The notes under the pieces were generated by a model, which was not told where the DNA came from, searched no databases, and was given only the letters and a program-made list of their open reading frames with translations. Positions 7,040 to 8,861 of a DNA stretch of 8,861 nt are shown here, piece by piece. Numbering within the stretch: position 1 is the first letter of the stretch; the number at the start of each line of letters is the position of its first letter. Origin of the DNA: Syntrophaceae bacterium. GTDB lineage: Bacteria; Desulfobacterota; Syntrophia; Syntrophales; UBA2210. Location of the stretch: the NCBI GenBank assembly GCA_030619435.1, contig JAUXBI010000057.1:1-8861 (forward strand), in the 5' to 3' direction. Position numbers and translations under genes: made by a program.

Positions 7040-7068
7040 CTTGTAAACTATTCGAAAATGAAAGTCAA
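7040..7068 (-). promoter_or_regulatory. Putative minus-strand promoter flanked by TTCGAA repeats
   Basis: On the minus strand TTGACT (7068-7063) and TACAAG (7045-7040) are separated by 17 nt, matching sigma-70 spacing with 5/6 and 4/6 consensus bases. An alternative is TTGAGA-16-TACATT a little downstream. Two copies of ATTCGAA(G/A)ATG, read on the plus strand at 7026-7036 and 7050-7060 and 24 bp apart, overlap the spacer and the start region, which would suit repressor binding. Transcription would head into the 16-codon ORF. Confidence 0.3.
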
Positions 7069-7156
7069 TAAGATGCGCGGTAATATTTGTTATACTTATC
7101 ATAACGTAACTACTCAGGTATCAAACCTCATTCAGTGTCTTCACTGTATGGGGGGT

Positions 7157-7178
7157 AGGGGAGGCTTTAGCCTCCCCT
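7157..7178. repeat. GC-rich hairpin upstream of the palindromic element
   Basis: AGGGGAGGC (7157-7165) and GCCTCCCCT (7170-7178) form a perfect 9-bp stem with a TTTA loop. No T-run follows on either strand, so it is not a classical terminator. It directly precedes the larger palindromic element and may be part of the same repeat unit. Confidence 0.6.
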
Positions 7179-7200
7179 CACTGTTGCGGGGAGCTTCAAT

Positions 7201-7304
7201 TTTGTCATTTCGAGGAGCGTAGGCGACGAGCTATAGTCCCAGTCAGGGGGAAATCTTAAAGATACAGGCCGGTTAAGATTTCTCCCTGCGGTCGAAATGA
7301 CAAA
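7201..7304. repeat. 104-bp nested palindromic intergenic element (MITE/REP-like)
   Basis: The outer arms are a perfect 13-bp inverted repeat: TTTGTCATTTCGA (7201-7213) and TCGAAATGACAAA (7292-7304). A second nested stem pairs CAGGGGGAAATCTTAA (7244-7259) with TTAAGATTTCTCCCTG (7273-7288), 16 bp with one G-T pair and a 13-nt loop. From memory, spacer elements with GTCATTTCGA-type ends and AATCTT/AAGATT inner arms are frequent in Desulfobacterota and other environmental genomes, so this is probably a non-autonomous dispersed repeat. No transposase ORF and no clear target-site duplication are visible. It lies 65 nt before the HAD gene and could form a strong RNA stem in either direction. Confidence 0.8.
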
Positions 7305-7369
7305 TAATGATAGTTATTCAAACCTCTCAACTTATAGAAACCAGGTAACTCGGCAACAGAAAAAATTCG

Positions 7370-8071
7370 ATGATAAAAGCAATACTATTTGATTTTGGTC
7401 AAACGCTGGTAAACTCGGCTGACGGTTTCCGCAAGGCGGAGAAGGATGCCCAGCTCAGACTTTTTTCTCATCTGGACCTCTCATCCCGGGATAATTTCCT
7501 CTCAACATACCGGGACATCCGCAGGGAACTTCACTCACAATCGATTTTCTCGCGAAATGTCCTGTGGCAGAATGTGTCATTTCATTTCGGACTCAAACCC
7601 CGCGATGAACTTTACAGGGAATGGGAAAGGGAGTACTGGAAGACGGTGATTGACAACACCGCCATGTTTCCGGAAGTCGTATATGTATTGAAGACGCTTT
7701 CTTCCCGGTACCGACTGGGACTTGCTTCCAACACTCAGGGACAGGGTCAGTCAGCCGGGCATCGCCTGAGTCTTTTCCCCGGTATCGTTAAATTATTCGA
7801 CACAATAATAATAGCGGGAGAAGGAGATATACCGCCCAAACCCGACCCGGAGCCCTTTCTCCGGTGTCTGACAGAGTTGGACATAGAACCCGGGGAGGCC
7901 CTCTTTGTGGGTGATGACTGGCGCATAGACATATGTGGCGCGAGGGATGCGGGAATCCGGCCCGTATGGCTTCAACACAAGTCAGTGCATCGCACATGGC
8001 CGGTTGTGGAGACATCCGTACCGATTATTCATGACCTTAATCCGCTTATCGAACAGGAAACTCTTCTATAA
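7370..8071 (+). CDS. HAD-superfamily hydrolase with atypical motif I (DFGQT)
   Basis: The 233-residue cytoplasmic protein has the HAD core plus an alpha-helical cap at about residues 17-95 (subfamily IA layout). Visible motifs are: motif I DFGQT with nucleophile Asp8; motif II Ser120 (ASNT); motif III Lys157 (KPDPEPF); motif IV GDD with Asp182, Asp183 and Asp187. The position two after the nucleophile is Gly10, where phosphatases carry the general-acid Asp. Phosphonoacetaldehyde hydrolase (PhnX) and haloacid dehalogenases also lack that Asp, but the PhnX cap-lysine motif was not recognised here. Substrate is unknown; a phosphonate-linked role is inferred from PhnA starting 20 nt downstream. 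An in-frame TAA at 7346-7348 leaves ATG 7370 as the first ATG; no good Shine-Dalgarno precedes it, so translation may be weak or leader-dependent. Confidence 0.9.
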   Translation: MIKAILFDFGQTLVNSADGFRKAEKDAQLRLFSHLDLSSRDNFLSTYRDIRRELHSQSIFSRNVLWQNVSFHFGLKPRDELYREWEREYWKTVIDNTAMFPEVVYVLKTLSSRYRLGLASNTQGQGQSAGHRLSLFPGIVKLFDTIIIAGEGDIPPKPDPEPFLRCLTELDIEPGEALFVGDDWRIDICGARDAGIRPVWLQHKSVHRTWPVVETSVPIIHDLNPLIEQETLL

Positions 8072-8091
8072 CGTTAAAAGGAGAAAACAGT

Positions 8092-8861
8092 ATGGGTACC
8101 AGAATCGTCGTCTGTCTGGATGGAACAAGTCCCCAGTACATCTCTAAAAGCGATACGCCGACCCTTGACGCCATCGCCAGAGAGGGTTTCAGCACCATAG
8201 GCAGCGCGGTTGTTCCTACCGTAACAAACGTCAACAATACTTCCATTATCACCGCCAGTTTCCCGGAAAAACATGGAATTACATCCAACTACTTTCTCGA
8301 TCTGTCAACGGGTGAAGAACGATACATGGAGTCATCAGAATATCTTCTGACAGAAACCATCTTTGAACGAATCGGCAGAAGGGGCAAAAAATCAGCCCTG
8401 GTTACCGCAAAGGAAAAACTGAAAACCCTGATTTACCGGGGGACAGAGATCGCAGAGTCCGCCGAGAAGCCCTCCCGATGGCTCGTGGATAGAATCGGCG
8501 CTCCCCCGGAATTTTATACGATTGAAACCAACCACTGGCTGTTCAGGGCGGCACGGGAAATCCTTGTGGGTGAATCGCCGGATGTGCTGTATCTGACGAC
8601 GACGGACTACGCGACGCACACCTATCCGCCGGAGGACGAACGGTCACAATGGAATTTTAATCAACTTGACCGGCTTCTCGGTGAAATCCTGAATATATCC
8701 TCCGACATAGAGGTTGTTGTGACGGCCGACCACGGAATGAACGCAAAGTCCCGCGCGCTTGATCTTACCAAGATACTTAATGAAGCAGGAGTTCCGGGAA
8801 CTGCGATTCCGATTATCAAGGACCGCCATGTAGTCCACCACCAAAACCTCGGCGGCGCGGC
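8092..8861 (+). CDS. phnA: Phosphonoacetate hydrolase (3' partial)
   Basis: The frame is open to the window end with 256 full codons visible of about 400-420 expected. The enzyme cleaves the C-P bond of phosphonoacetate to acetate and phosphate with two zinc ions, in the alkaline phosphatase superfamily. Visible active-site matches are Asp10 (CLDG metal ligand), nucleophile Thr45 in TVTNVNNTSI, the Lys107/Lys109 pair in TAKEKLK that corresponds to the lysines binding the substrate carboxylate and phosphonate, metal ligands Asp172 and His176 (TTTDYATH), and Asp213-His214 (TADHGM). The last zinc His lies beyond the window. The THEN lysine pair and the TNxNN nucleophile motif separate PhnA from general phosphodiesterases of the superfamily. 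AAAAGGAG (8076-8083) precedes the ATG by 8 nt, and the 20-nt gap to the HAD gene indicates one operon. Confidence 0.9.
   Translation, partial: MGTRIVVCLDGTSPQYISKSDTPTLDAIAREGFSTIGSAVVPTVTNVNNTSIITASFPEKHGITSNYFLDLSTGEERYMESSEYLLTETIFERIGRRGKKSALVTAKEKLKTLIYRGTEIAESAEKPSRWLVDRIGAPPEFYTIETNHWLFRAAREILVGESPDVLYLTTTDYATHTYPPEDERSQWNFNQLDRLLGEILNISSDIEVVVTADHGMNAKSRALDLTKILNEAGVPGTAIPIIKDRHVVHHQNLGGA

Noticed and set aside
7034..7222. 62-codon + strand frame before the HAD gene
   Set aside because: It runs through the GC hairpin and into the palindromic element, and has no ribosome site or recognisable protein features.
7370..8071. Assigning the HAD protein as PhnX (phosphonoacetaldehyde hydrolase)
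   Set aside because: Motif I is DFGQT rather than DWAGT, and the cap-domain lysine segment of PhnX is not recognisable. Only a general HAD call is supported.
1..8861. CRISPR arrays, tRNA or rRNA genes, insertion sequences with transposase
   Set aside because: No regularly spaced repeats, tRNA-like cloverleaf, rRNA signature or transposase frame was seen on either strand.

Overview
This 8.9 kb window reads as a bacterial phosphonate uptake and breakdown locus. Six protein genes all run on the + strand, and the first and last are cut by the window edges. In order they are: a class III PLP-fold enzyme resembling PbfA, the (R)-1-hydroxy-2-aminoethylphosphonate ammonia-lyase (5' end missing); an orphan saccharopine dehydrogenase-like oxidoreductase; a three-gene ABC importer of the 2-aminoethylphosphonate/Fbp type (periplasmic binding protein, fused two-domain permease, ATPase); a HAD-family hydrolase; and a phosphonoacetate hydrolase (PhnA, 3' end missing).

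The organism cannot be named from this sequence. A Gram-negative host is suggested by the Sec-exported, non-lipidated binding protein. GC content is moderate, spacers are AT-rich, and strong AGGAGG-type ribosome sites are present. One spacer carries a palindromic element of a kind I associate with Desulfobacterota and similar environmental genomes. A deltaproteobacterial (Desulfobacterota-like) host is a low-confidence guess.

Layout: bases 2-1135 lyase; 1136-1298 AT-rich spacer with a putative control element and a 10-codon leader ORF; 1299-2459 oxidoreductase; 2460-2894 long leader with a second copy of the control element, hairpins and a 13-bp tandem repeat against the ribosome site; 2895-6759 importer operon; 6760-7369 non-coding region that appears to hold a small minus-strand transcription unit (terminator, 16-codon ORF with a perfect Shine-Dalgarno, GC hairpin, promoter-like boxes) and a 104-bp nested palindromic repeat; 7370-8071 HAD hydrolase; 8092 to the end PhnA, 20 nt downstream and probably cotranscribed.

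Working model (inference): the importer brings in 2-aminoethylphosphonate or its 1-hydroxy derivative, the PLP lyase releases ammonia to give phosphonoacetaldehyde, an oxidation step gives phosphonoacetate, and PhnA cleaves it to acetate and phosphate. The usual oxidising enzyme (PhnY) and the usual transaminase (PhnW) are not in the window. The saccharopine dehydrogenase-like protein and the HAD protein are therefore the two genes whose roles are open, and they are the most likely place for undescribed chemistry.
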